DNA of 64,000 bases, taken from assembly GCF_000308795.1 (NCBI RefSeq), contig NZ_BAGK01000184.1, positions 1 to 64,000 on the forward strand, written 5' to 3'. This document shows, piece by piece, positions 8,450-15,060 of this stretch (within the stretch, counting starts at the first letter, position 1; every line of letters begins with the position of its first letter). Position numbers and translations under genes: made by a program. Below the pieces are notes generated by a model. It ran no database searches, was not told where the DNA came from, and worked only from the letters and a program-made list of their open reading frames with translations. The stretch comes from Nocardia thailandica NBRC 100428. Lineage in GTDB: Bacteria > Actinomycetota > Actinomycetes > Mycobacteriales > Mycobacteriaceae.

Positions 8450-9043
8450 ATGGCCCGTCTCTCCCGCGCCGAAAGCCAGGCGCAGACCCGACAGCAGCTG
8501 ATGGCCACCGCCAAACAGCTGTTCCTCGAACTGGGCTACCACGCGACCAGCCTCGAGAAGGTCGCCGACCGCGCGGGCTTCTCCAAGGGCGCGGTCTACA
8601 GCAACTTCCGCAACAAGGACGAGCTGTGCGTGGCGGTGCTCGAGGAGACCCGCGCCGAACGCGTCGCCGAGATCCTGGCGATCCTGACCGAGCCCGATCC
8701 CGACGCGCGCCTGGCCCGCTTCCAGTCCTGGGCGGAGGCCGTCATCGGCGATCCCGCCTGGACCTCCCTCGAGGTCGAGTTCGCCATGCACGCCCGCCGC
8801 AACGAGCCGCAGCGCACCGAACTCTCGGCCCGGCTCGACAGCATCCTCGGCATGCTCTCCGGCGCCGCGCAGGCCGACGATCTCGACGGCCCGCTGCCCC
8901 CGGACGAGTTGGCCGTCACCGTGCTCGCGCTCGGCGTCGGCCTCGGGATCTTCCGCGCGGTGAATCCGGCGATCCCGGTCACCGGACTGGTCGACGCGCT
9001 GCGGTATCTCGGCGGCGTGCCCGCCGCGCAGCCCTCGGCCTGA
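8450..9043 (+). CDS. TetR-family repressor, likely of the patatin gene
   Basis: 197-residue TetR regulator. The N-terminal helix-turn-helix is typical: TRQQLMATAKQLFLELGY, then HATSLEKVADRAGFSKGAVYSNF ending at about residue 55. A ligand-binding all-helical domain follows. The divergent patatin gene and the 17-bp palindrome between them indicate autoregulation and control of the phospholipase. The inducer is unknown; fatty acids or acyl-CoA are plausible from the target. The stop codon is four bases from the convergent end of the next TetR gene, with no terminator in between. Confidence 0.9.
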   Translation: MARLSRAESQAQTRQQLMATAKQLFLELGYHATSLEKVADRAGFSKGAVYSNFRNKDELCVAVLEETRAERVAEILAILTEPDPDARLARFQSWAEAVIGDPAWTSLEVEFAMHARRNEPQRTELSARLDSILGMLSGAAQADDLDGPLPPDELAVTVLALGVGLGIFRAVNPAIPVTGLVDALRYLGGVPAAQPSA

Positions 9044-9046
9044 GCC

Positions 9047-9673
9047 TCAGGCGCGGACGAACAGGCGCATCGCCTCGTCGACCACCGCGGCCCGCGTGCT
9101 CCCGGCCGGGTCGGCCTCCGGCCGCAGCCAGATGGAGGCGTGGTTGAGCACGCCGTGCAGGCAGTGCAGGGCCACCGCAGGGTCGGGGCAGTCGAAGTCG
9201 CCCTCGGCGATCCCGCGGTCCACGACCTGACGGAAGTAGCGGTCGTGGCGGCGGCGCATGGTCTTGACGGCTTCCTCGTGCTCGCTGGGCCAGTGCGCCG
9301 GGAACGAGAACAGCTTGCCGACCTCGGGGTAACGCACCGTCAGCACGTGCAGCTGCTCGGTGATCAGCGCCCGCAGCTGCTCGGTCGCCGATCCCCCCGC
9401 CGCGGCGTCGAGCGCCGCGCCCAGGGTCGTCAGCACGTCGGCGGTCAGCTTCTCCAGCGCGGCGGCGACGAGGGCGTCCTTGCTCGGGAAGTAGTAGTAG
9501 AGCGTGGCTTTGGCGATGTCGGTGCGTTCGGCGACGTCCTCGAAACGCATGCCCTGATAGCCCTGGCTCGACAGGATCGCCAGCGCCGCGGTGATCATCT
9601 CCGCCTTGCGGCGATCCCGGCGCCGGGCCACCCGCCCCTCCGGCGCGGCGGTCCCGCCAGCTGTCGATGTCAC
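9047..9673 (-). CDS. TetR-family repressor next to a thioesterase gene
   Basis: 208-residue TetR regulator with a basic N-terminus (VARRRDRRKAEM) and a standard helix-turn-helix: ILSSQGYQGMRFEDVAERTD, then IAKATLYYYFPSKDALV at about residues 50-66. The remaining helices form the effector domain, including HWPSEHEEAVKTMRRRHDRYF. It diverges from the thioesterase gene starting at 9826, and a perfect 18-bp palindrome (9773-9790) lies between them. It therefore probably represses itself and the thioesterase. The frame opens with ATG and the protein has the usual family length. Confidence 0.9.
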   Translation of the reverse strand: MTSTAGGTAAPEGRVARRRDRRKAEMITAALAILSSQGYQGMRFEDVAERTDIAKATLYYYFPSKDALVAAALEKLTADVLTTLGAALDAAAGGSATEQLRALITEQLHVLTVRYPEVGKLFSFPAHWPSEHEEAVKTMRRRHDRYFRQVVDRGIAEGDFDCPDPAVALHCLHGVLNHASIWLRPEADPAGSTRAAVVDEAMRLFVRA

Positions 9674-9772
9674 CGGGCGATCATACCGGCGGCGTCCCCG
9701 CCTCCCCCGGGCTCGACGGCCCCGGCCACACCGGCACGCGATCCCGTGCTTTACTGACCATCGAGACAGTTT

Positions 9773-9790
9773 TTCGACCCCAGGGTCGAA
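9773..9790. promoter_or_regulatory. palindromic operator upstream of thioesterase gene
   Basis: Perfect inverted repeat TTCGACCC-CA-GGGTCGAA centred about 45 bp before the thioesterase start and 108 bp before the divergent TetR start. Likely binding site of the TetR encoded at 9047-9673. Confidence 0.7.
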
Positions 9791-9825
9791 TTGCCGCCGT
9801 CATGGTCAGAAAGAGGCGATCACCG

Positions 9826-10623
9826 ATGGAATCCAGCTATTTCCTGCGCCGCGGCCCGCACCGCTTCGCCCCCACCGCCGCCGTCGGCGGGGCCTGGGCC
9901 GACGACGAGCAGCACTTCAGCCCGGTGGCGGGCCTGGCCGTCCACGAGATCGAACGCCACCGCGCCCACGAGGGACGCCCCGCCATCCCCCTTGGCCGAG
10001 TCACCTTCGACATCCTCGGCCGGATCATGTTCACCGAGTTCCAGATCCACGTCGAGACGCTGCGCCCCGGCCGCACCATCGAACTGGTGCAGGCGACCGT
10101 GGTGATCGGCGGCCGGCCCGCCATCACCGCCCGCGCCTGGTACCTGGCGCCGCTGGACACCGCCGCCGTCGCGGGCGGCGCCCCCGATCCGCTGCCCGCG
10201 CCCGGCACCCTGCCCACGGGCACCCTCTCCGAACGCTGGCCCGGCGGCTACATCGCCTCCCTCGACTCGCGCGTCGCCACCGGCTACCGGCCCGGCCGGG
10301 CCGCCCTCTGGCTCCGCGCCGTCCCCGCCCTGATCGCGGACGAACCCGTCACCGACCTGGCCCGCTTCACCGCCCTCATCGACACCGCCAACGGCATCGC
10401 CGTCCGCCGCGACCCCCGCGAATGGCTGTTCCCCAACATCGATCTGACCGTGCACCTGCACCGCCAGCCGACCGGCCCCTGGGTCGGCCTCGACACCTCG
10501 GTCGTCTTCGGCGAAACCGGCCAGGGCCTGACCAGCACGGTCCTGCACGACCTCGACGGCCCCGTCGGCCGCGCCGAACAGATCCTGACCGTGCGCCCCC
10601 AGCTCGCGCGAATCCGCGGCTGA
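9826..10623 (+). CDS. thioesterase-superfamily protein (double hotdog, acyl-CoA thioesterase-like)
   Basis: 265-residue protein resembling the TesB-like double-hotdog thioesterases of actinobacteria, which hydrolyse acyl-CoA. The first hotdog half carries GRVTFDILGRI and EFQIHVETLRPGRTIELVQA. The second half has EWLFPNIDLTVHLHRQP, then GLDTSVVFGETGQGLTSTVL, a block shared by family members. ATG at 9826 is chosen because AGAGG lies nine bases upstream and the family N-terminus (SSYFLRRG) follows; longer frames run back through the operator. It is paired with a divergent TetR gene and a palindrome, suggesting induction by a lipid-like signal. Substrate chain length is unknown. Confidence 0.8.
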   Translation: MESSYFLRRGPHRFAPTAAVGGAWADDEQHFSPVAGLAVHEIERHRAHEGRPAIPLGRVTFDILGRIMFTEFQIHVETLRPGRTIELVQATVVIGGRPAITARAWYLAPLDTAAVAGGAPDPLPAPGTLPTGTLSERWPGGYIASLDSRVATGYRPGRAALWLRAVPALIADEPVTDLARFTALIDTANGIAVRRDPREWLFPNIDLTVHLHRQPTGPWVGLDTSVVFGETGQGLTSTVLHDLDGPVGRAEQILTVRPQLARIRG

Positions 10624-10688
10624 ACACTGCGAGACGGCCGACCCCGGCACCGATCCCCCGAACGATCGCGCAGGTCGGAGAGGAGAAG

Positions 10689-10762
10689 TGGGGCGGGTGG
10701 GGCTCGAACCCACGACCAGCGGATTATGAGTCCGCGGCTCTAACCGACTGAGCTACCGCCCC
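10689..10762 (-). tRNA. tRNA-Met (anticodon CAT, elongator type)
   Basis: 74-base cloverleaf. The acceptor arm GGGGCGG pairs with CCGCCCC, the D-arm is GCTCAGTCGGTTAGAGC, the anticodon stem GCGGA/TCCGC encloses loop CTCATAA, and the T-arm contains GGTTCGA. The discriminator base is A and CCA is not encoded. The CAT anticodon could also be read as a tRNA-Ile2 substrate of TilS, but ACTCATAATCCG is typical of elongator Met; initiator features (unpaired first base, GGG/CCC anticodon stem) are absent. Confidence 0.9.
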
Positions 10763-10840
10763 CGGCCGCGCCGGACGGCACGGGCGTGTGGATGGTACCC
10801 GGTCGAGGGCTGCGTTGCCCACCTCCCGCGAGCCGGGATG

Positions 10841-11980
10841 TCACGGGGGGTCCGGGGTCGCAAAGGTATACGCCCCCTCGGCGACGCGCGTACGGGTTCC
10901 GTTGGCGACGAGCGTCACCGCGAACGGTGCAGCACCGGTGGACGTGCTCAGTTCGATGGTCACATCGTCGCGAGTCCGGCCGACGTCCACGGGCCCGGTG
11001 AGCTGGGACCACTGCGTGTCGTAGCGCCACCGCTGGACAGTGGTGCCGGTACCGAATCCGTCGTCGAGCGCGGTGTGCACAACGACGATCGACAAGGCGC
11101 CGGCCTCCCACCGTAGCGACCCGACATCGACGCAGCCGTCCGGCTGCGGGACAGTGGTCCGGAAGCCGGTCGCCGCCGGGTCAGCGATCGATACCACGGC
11201 CTGACCGCAGTTGTGGTCACGAACGTTCTCGGCCGCCACCGCAACCGCGTCGCCCCCCGGCTCGAAGCGGCCACTCACCAGTCTTCCGCTGACCTCGGGC
11301 AGTGGACCGTACTCGACCACCGAACCGTCGGTCGCGACGGTGAAGACCTCGTAGGCCGACACGTCGGATCGGCGTTCGGTGATGGCGCGGCCGATCAGTA
11401 CGCGGTCCGTTCGCGACCCGAGTACGGAATGCCTCACCAGGGGCCCGACACCCGATGAAGCGCGAGCCACAACGGAATCGAGCACCCGCCACCGCTGGGC
11501 AGTCGGTGCGGATTCGGCGAGATCGAGGCGAACGAGGACATCCTGGGTCTCCGACACAGCCTTCGCGTCGACCCACGCAATCCGGCTTTCGTCCAGCGGC
11601 ACAACGCGATCACAGCTACACCGAAAACGCCGCACGACCGGATCCGCACCGGTCCCGACCGTTACGACGGTCCGCCGATCTCCCACTCCTTCGGCCCGGA
11701 TGACGTATCGGCCATCCCGCGTGAACTGCAACTGGTCGTTGACGGAGAGGAACTCGGCAGGCGTACGCGAAACCACCGTTTCACCGCGCTGAATCAGCAT
11801 CTCGGTCCGTGTTCCCACCGCGAACAACCCACGGGTGTCGCCGCCGTCGCCTCCCGGCCCCGAGACTCCGGCAGAGCCGCCCGCACAGCCCCCGACTGAT
11901 ATCGCGAGCATCACGAGCACAGCCACGAAGGGCGATCCACCCACTTCTGGACCTCGCGACCACGAAAACGGAGATCGCAT
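10841..11980 (-). CDS. secreted lipoprotein, predicted beta-propeller-like
   Basis: 379-residue exported lipoprotein of unknown function. An N-terminal hydrophobic helix ends in the lipobox VGGC, followed by a Gly/Ser-rich linker. The mature part is built of repeated short strands with turns such as LQFTRDGRYVIRAEG, DESRIAWVDAK, DRVLIGRAIT and SLRWEAGALSIVV. This pattern suggests a WD40/TolB-like propeller, though no exact repeat could be assigned. Four Cys outside the lipobox (CSC in the second blade, others near the C-terminus) could form disulfides. The ATG directly abuts the TGA of the upstream WXG100-like gene with no gap, so the two are translationally coupled and probably work together at the cell surface. 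Confidence 0.8.
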   Translation of the reverse strand: MRSPFSWSRGPEVGGSPFVAVLVMLAISVGGCAGGSAGVSGPGGDGGDTRGLFAVGTRTEMLIQRGETVVSRTPAEFLSVNDQLQFTRDGRYVIRAEGVGDRRTVVTVGTGADPVVRRFRCSCDRVVPLDESRIAWVDAKAVSETQDVLVRLDLAESAPTAQRWRVLDSVVARASSGVGPLVRHSVLGSRTDRVLIGRAITERRSDVSAYEVFTVATDGSVVEYGPLPEVSGRLVSGRFEPGGDAVAVAAENVRDHNCGQAVVSIADPAATGFRTTVPQPDGCVDVGSLRWEAGALSIVVVHTALDDGFGTGTTVQRWRYDTQWSQLTGPVDVGRTRDDVTIELSTSTGAAPFAVTLVANGTRTRVAEGAYTFATPDPP

Positions 11981-12421
11981 TCAGATCAGCGTGCCCTCGG
12001 CGACAGCCTTGAACGTGGCGATCGCAGTGCTCTCCAGCGCTGTCGCCAGCGCTATCACCGCTTCGGCCTCACGTTCGAGATCGACAATGCTCACCCCGCC
12101 CTGCGGATTGTCCGAGGTCTTCGATATCCGGCCGGTGTTGTCCATGATCAGCCCCGCACGTGCGACCTCGTCGTCGAGTCGCTGCAGCTTCGTCTTGATA
12201 TCGGAAAGCGTCTCAGCGTCGGTGGTCCAGCGACGTTGGATCTCACCGTCCCGAGCGATCCCGGTACGCAACGTCGACTCGAGCGCATCGAATCTGGCCC
12301 ACGCCGTGGTTGCGGCGTCCCCGGTCCACGTCGATACCCTCCTGCGGGCATGCGCTACTTGGTCGGAAGACTGATTCAGCGCGTCGACTCGCTGCCCCAT
12401 CCGAGCAGCTTCCACCTTCAT
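11981..12421 (-). CDS. WXG100-like helical protein, truncated or unusual start
   Basis: About 146 residues from the first ordinary start (ATG at 12421). Long amphipathic helices, a WTG turn (TWTGDAATTAWARF) near residue 30 and the coiled-coil-like LQRLDDEVARAG point to an ESX/type-VII-associated protein. Homology-like sequence, IQIRQWNAEAM, continues 10 residues further upstream to 12451, where only ATT codons are available, so the natural start may be a rare ATT or may have been lost. The 5' end is only 15 bp from a divergent gene, leaving no room for a normal promoter. It is joined stop-to-start with the downstream lipoprotein gene. No ESX secretion machinery is encoded in the window. Confidence 0.6.
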   Translation of the reverse strand: MKVEAARMGQRVDALNQSSDQVAHARRRVSTWTGDAATTAWARFDALESTLRTGIARDGEIQRRWTTDAETLSDIKTKLQRLDDEVARAGLIMDNTGRISKTSDNPQGGVSIVDLEREAEAVIALATALESTAIATFKAVAEGTLI

Positions 12422-12436
12422 CGCCTCAGCGTTCCA

Positions 12437-12745
12437 TTGCCGAATCTGAATGCGTCGGCCGACTCGCTCGATGTCTGCTACGACGACGTCAACAAAACGA
12501 TCGGCCCGATCGACAGCGCCATGACACGGCCGGGCAATGCCTGGACGGCACGCGCTCTGACCGAGTACACCCATTTGTGGGACGTCCTGGACAAGCATCG
12601 AGAGTCGGTCAAAACCCAGCTCGGAGAACTCTCGGAACTTCTGCGGACGACCGCCGCCAGGTTCAAGGAAATCGACGATCAGAACGCGGAGAAGACCGAC
12701 AATCTGCTGTCCGGGCTCGGCGCGGGCGGGTTGGACCTTCCCTGA
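12437..12745 (+). CDS. small helical protein, possible ESX/type-VII target
   Basis: 102 residues from a TTG start at 12437. The start is uncertain: no ATG or GTG and no Shine-Dalgarno precede the conserved-looking N-terminus (LNASADSLDVCYDDV). The sequence is wholly helical, with DNAW-like and LWDVLDKHRESVKTQL segments and an acidic end before DNLLSGLGAGG. It resembles 100-residue ESAT-6/EspC-like secretion targets, although a WXG turn is not present. Codon third positions are G/C-rich, supporting real coding. It lies head-to-head with the WXG100-like gene, only 15 bp apart, and ends in a hairpin at 12785-12826. Confidence 0.6.
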   Translation: MPNLNASADSLDVCYDDVNKTIGPIDSAMTRPGNAWTARALTEYTHLWDVLDKHRESVKTQLGELSELLRTTAARFKEIDDQNAEKTDNLLSGLGAGGLDLP

Positions 12746-12784
12746 AGCGGTCGCCAGCGGTCGTCAGCGGCCGTCGACAAGTGT

Positions 12785-12826
12785 CGGCTGTCCCGCCTGC
12801 ACCGGGTCGGCGAGGCGGGACGGCCG
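12785..12826. terminator. bidirectional hairpin
   Basis: Thirteen-base stem (CGGCTGTCCCGCC with its near-exact complement at 12814-12826, one G-T pair) around a 16-base loop. It sits between the convergent ends of the helical-protein gene (stop 12745) and the small membrane ORF (stop 12831). Confidence 0.65.
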
Positions 12827-12830
12827 GCGC

Positions 12831-12974
12831 TCACACCCGTTCGGTCGAATTGACGCGGGCCGGCTCCGGGCGGCGCTTCCCGGCATTTCCCCCCGGGTTG
12901 CTGGCGACCTTGACGACCCCTACCACCATCAGCAGCACGGCGATGACCACCGCGCACACGATCAGTCCATGCAC
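12831..12974 (-). CDS. small single-pass membrane protein (47 aa)
   Basis: A short frame opening with GTG at 12974. It encodes one hydrophobic helix near the N-terminus (LIVCAVVIAVLLMVVGVV) followed by a basic, Gly/Pro-rich tail (GKRRPEPARV) that would stay in the cytoplasm by the positive-inside rule. Codon third positions are almost all G or C, as in real genes here, and the frame ends just before a hairpin. No ribosome site is obvious, and small proteins like this are often missed. It could also be a chance frame. Function unknown. Confidence 0.5.
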   Translation of the reverse strand: MHGLIVCAVVIAVLLMVVGVVKVASNPGGNAGKRRPEPARVNSTERV

Positions 12975-13016
12975 GCGGATCAACCTAGCGTGAAACCTAT
13001 TGTCTCGCAGGACAAG

Positions 13017-14015
13017 TTACATTGTCACATCGCGTGTCAAGAGGGTACGGCCGAGGGTCGCGCGGGACTCGATGGCGGCATGGGCCGCCGCCGCGTCGCC
13101 GAAGGAAAACGTCTGTCCGACAACGATTTCGATCTCACCTGCGGCGGCCGCGGTCAGCGCCCGGTCGGCGAGCGCGGACCAGTCGATCGCGGGGTCATGT
13201 GTGACGTCGAACAAGGTAAGGATGGTCACACCGGGGCGATTCACAGTCGCGACGTGAGCGAAATCTCCTGCCGCCGAGCCGTATCCGAGGAAGACGGCCC
13301 GGTCGGCCGCGACCTCGAGCGCGGTGGCTCCGAGTTCGCCGCCCGCGCCGTCGAAGACGACGTCCACGCCGCCGGTGAGGGCCCGCGCCCGATCGGACCA
13401 GCCCTCGACGGAGTAGTCGACGACGTGATCGGCGCCGAGCCGGGTGGCCAGCGCGAGCTTCTCGGGGCCGCGGGCGGCGGCGATCACGGTGGCGCCCGCC
13501 AGTTTCGACAGCTGGATCAGCAGGGTGCCCAGTCCGCCCGCCGCGGCGGTGATCAGCACGGTGTTGCCCGGCTTCAGCCCGGCCCGGTCGAAGACGGCGA
13601 GGGCGGTGCGCCCGTCGTGGGCGAGGGCGACGGCGTGGGCGGTCGACAGCGCCGGGGGGATCTCGGTGAGGCCGTCGGCGGCGGCCAGGGCCTGCTCGGC
13701 GTAGCCGCCGATCGGCTGCCCGCCGCCGATGCCGCTGGCGGCGGTGCGGGTGACGACCCGCTTGCCGATCCAGGAGGCGTCGACACCGGCGCCCGCGCTC
13801 GCCACGGTGCCGCCCACCGCGCCGCCGGGCACGTAGGGCAGGGTCAGCGGGAAGTAGTCACGCCCCCAGCCCGCGCGCAGCCGGGCGTCGAGGAACATGA
13901 CGTCGGCGACGTCGACATCGATCACGACCTCGCCCGGTCCCGCCAGCGGGGCGGGGATCTCCACCTCCGTCAGTACCTCGGGTCCACCGAACTCGGTCAC
14001 CTGCACTGCACGCAT
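13017..14015 (-). CDS. NADPH:quinone oxidoreductase-like MDR enzyme
   Basis: 332-residue zinc-free medium-chain dehydrogenase, probably reducing quinones or enones with NADPH. The N-terminus is classic (MRAVQVTEFGGPEVL). The catalytic-domain landmark YVPGGAVGG replaces the zinc-enzyme GHE motif, and the nucleotide site TAAAGGLGTLLIQLSK is at about residues 140-155. The C-terminal VVGQTFSFGDAAAAHAAIE matches the family. The inner ATG at 14015 is preferred over the one 33 bases upstream because GAGGAG lies six bases before it. The gene stands alone on its strand. No regulator is adjacent. Confidence 0.9.
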   Translation of the reverse strand: MRAVQVTEFGGPEVLTEVEIPAPLAGPGEVVIDVDVADVMFLDARLRAGWGRDYFPLTLPYVPGGAVGGTVASAGAGVDASWIGKRVVTRTAASGIGGGQPIGGYAEQALAAADGLTEIPPALSTAHAVALAHDGRTALAVFDRAGLKPGNTVLITAAAGGLGTLLIQLSKLAGATVIAAARGPEKLALATRLGADHVVDYSVEGWSDRARALTGGVDVVFDGAGGELGATALEVAADRAVFLGYGSAAGDFAHVATVNRPGVTILTLFDVTHDPAIDWSALADRALTAAAAGEIEIVVGQTFSFGDAAAAHAAIESRATLGRTLLTRDVTM

Positions 14016-14108
14016 CTCATCGCTCCTCGGTTGTGCGCTCATCGGCACACCTCAGCCTGGTACCCGAAGGGCGGTTGAGGTAAAGGGGCGGTGACGCGGA
14101 TCACCCGA

Positions 14109-14495
14109 TCAGGAGCCGCCGCCACAGCTCGAGCTGGAGCCGCCGCCGCAGCTGGAGCTCGACCCACCGCCGCAGCTCGAACTCGAACCGCCGCCACAAC
14201 TCGAACCGGACCCGCCACCGCAGCCGCTCGTCGAGCCGCTGTCGTGAGTGTGGTGATGATGGCCGGGGTGGTGATGACCGCCGCCGCCGTCGGTCCAGCC
14301 GGGGCCGGAGCTGTCGGTCCAGGCGCCGCTGCCGGAATCGATCGTGGCGCCGTAGGGGAACGCGGTGCCCGATTGCCAGGCCCGGTTCTGGTATTCGCGG
14401 ATCTGCCGCGTCTGCCGGGTGACCAGGACGGCGATCGCCGCCACCAGGATGCCGACGAACGCGAACACGGAGACGACGATGAGCAGAACCACCAT
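14109..14495 (-). CDS. membrane protein with His-rich segment and CGGGSSSS repeats
   Basis: 128-residue protein of unknown function. It has one N-terminal membrane helix (VVLLIVVSVFAFVGILVAAI), a basic linker (RQTRQIREYQ), a segment rich in Gly/Asp/Trp, a histidine run (HHHPGHHHHTHD) and a tail of about four CGGGSSSS units. The His run and regularly spaced Cys could bind metal or be cross-linked. Similar Cys/Gly tails occur in actinobacterial TIGR04222-like membrane proteins. It diverges from a GRDP-like gene at 14554, and the two are probably functionally linked. A longer upstream frame exists but ATG at 14495 directly precedes the membrane helix. Confidence 0.75.
   Translation of the reverse strand: MVVLLIVVSVFAFVGILVAAIAVLVTRQTRQIREYQNRAWQSGTAFPYGATIDSGSGAWTDSSGPGWTDGGGGHHHPGHHHHTHDSGSTSGCGGGSGSSCGGGSSSSCGGGSSSSCGGGSSSSCGGGS
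14112..14215 (-). repeat. 24-bp coding tandem repeat (CGGGSSSS units)
   Basis: About four imperfect 24-base units at the 3' end of the His/Cys-rich membrane protein gene, each coding for Cys-Gly3-Ser4. Variation is mostly at third positions, so the peptide pattern is conserved more than the DNA. Copy number may vary between strains. Confidence 0.75.
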
Positions 14496-14553
14496 GCTGG
14501 CAGCGTAACCGCACCTCAGCCCGTGCGGCGGGTCGTCCACCTACAGTGGACGG

Positions 14554-15054
14554 ATGCCACCGCTGCTGTCCCGCCTGCGCCGATCCTTCGACCCGGCGCG
14601 GACCGATCGCGCCGTCGAGGCCCTCGTGCTGCCCGCGGCGATCTTCAAGACCTGCCCCTGGCAGCCCCGCGAGCTGGTGGAAACCGGCCTGCGCCAATGG
14701 CTCCGGTGCTGCGGCGCCGCGGTGCGCGACGATCAGGTGATCGGCATGCCCTCGCACGCGGTCGACGAGGCGTGGCACGGCCTCATCCTGTGTACCCAGC
14801 TCTACGCGCGCTTCTGCGAGGACGCCTACGGCCGGTTCCTGCATCACTTCCCCGAGGGGGTCGGCACCGACGGGCCGGGGGCGGGCTCGATGCACGACCA
14901 GCTCGGGCGCACCGTGGTCGCGTGGTCACTGGTGGCCCGGCCGGGCGAGGAATGCGTGCTGTGGGACCTGGACCGGCGGGTGGGCGTCGAGAAGCCCTGG
15001 GGCGTGGACGCCCGGCACGTCGCCCTGGTCGAGGAGCGACTGCGCCGGGCGTGA
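14554..15054 (+). CDS. glycine-rich-domain-protein-like (GRDP-like, DUF1399-type) protein
   Basis: 166-residue protein. The central block PSHAVDEAWHGLILCTQLYARFCEDAYGRFLHHFP resembles in pattern the DUF1399/GRDP-like family, where an invariant D-x-x-WH and paired His/Cys occur (residues about 70-105). The rest is helical. The family is known from plants and many bacteria but its biochemical role is unclear; it may act near the cell envelope. It diverges from the Cys-repeat membrane protein with only 58 bp between the starts, which suggests a shared promoter region and a joint role. The stop lies six bases from the convergent EphD-like gene. Confidence 0.65.
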   Translation: MPPLLSRLRRSFDPARTDRAVEALVLPAAIFKTCPWQPRELVETGLRQWLRCCGAAVRDDQVIGMPSHAVDEAWHGLILCTQLYARFCEDAYGRFLHHFPEGVGTDGPGAGSMHDQLGRTVVAWSLVARPGEECVLWDLDRRVGVEKPWGVDARHVALVEERLRRA

Positions 15055-15060
15055 CCGCGC

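Noticed and set aside
10689-10762. tRNA read as tRNA-Ile2 (CAT)
   Set aside because: The anticodon arm context ACTCATAATCCG is typical of elongator Met; kept as Met, though modification cannot be seen in DNA.
14016-14108. ACCTCA...TGAGGT inverted repeat upstream of the quinone oxidoreductase as a MerR site
   Set aside because: Arms are only six bases with a 20-plus base spacer, and no MerR gene is nearby.
14112-14215. 24-bp tandem repeat as a CRISPR-like or non-coding repeat
   Set aside because: It is in frame with a membrane-protein gene and varies mostly at third codon positions, so it is a coding repeat; no CRISPR array was found in the window.
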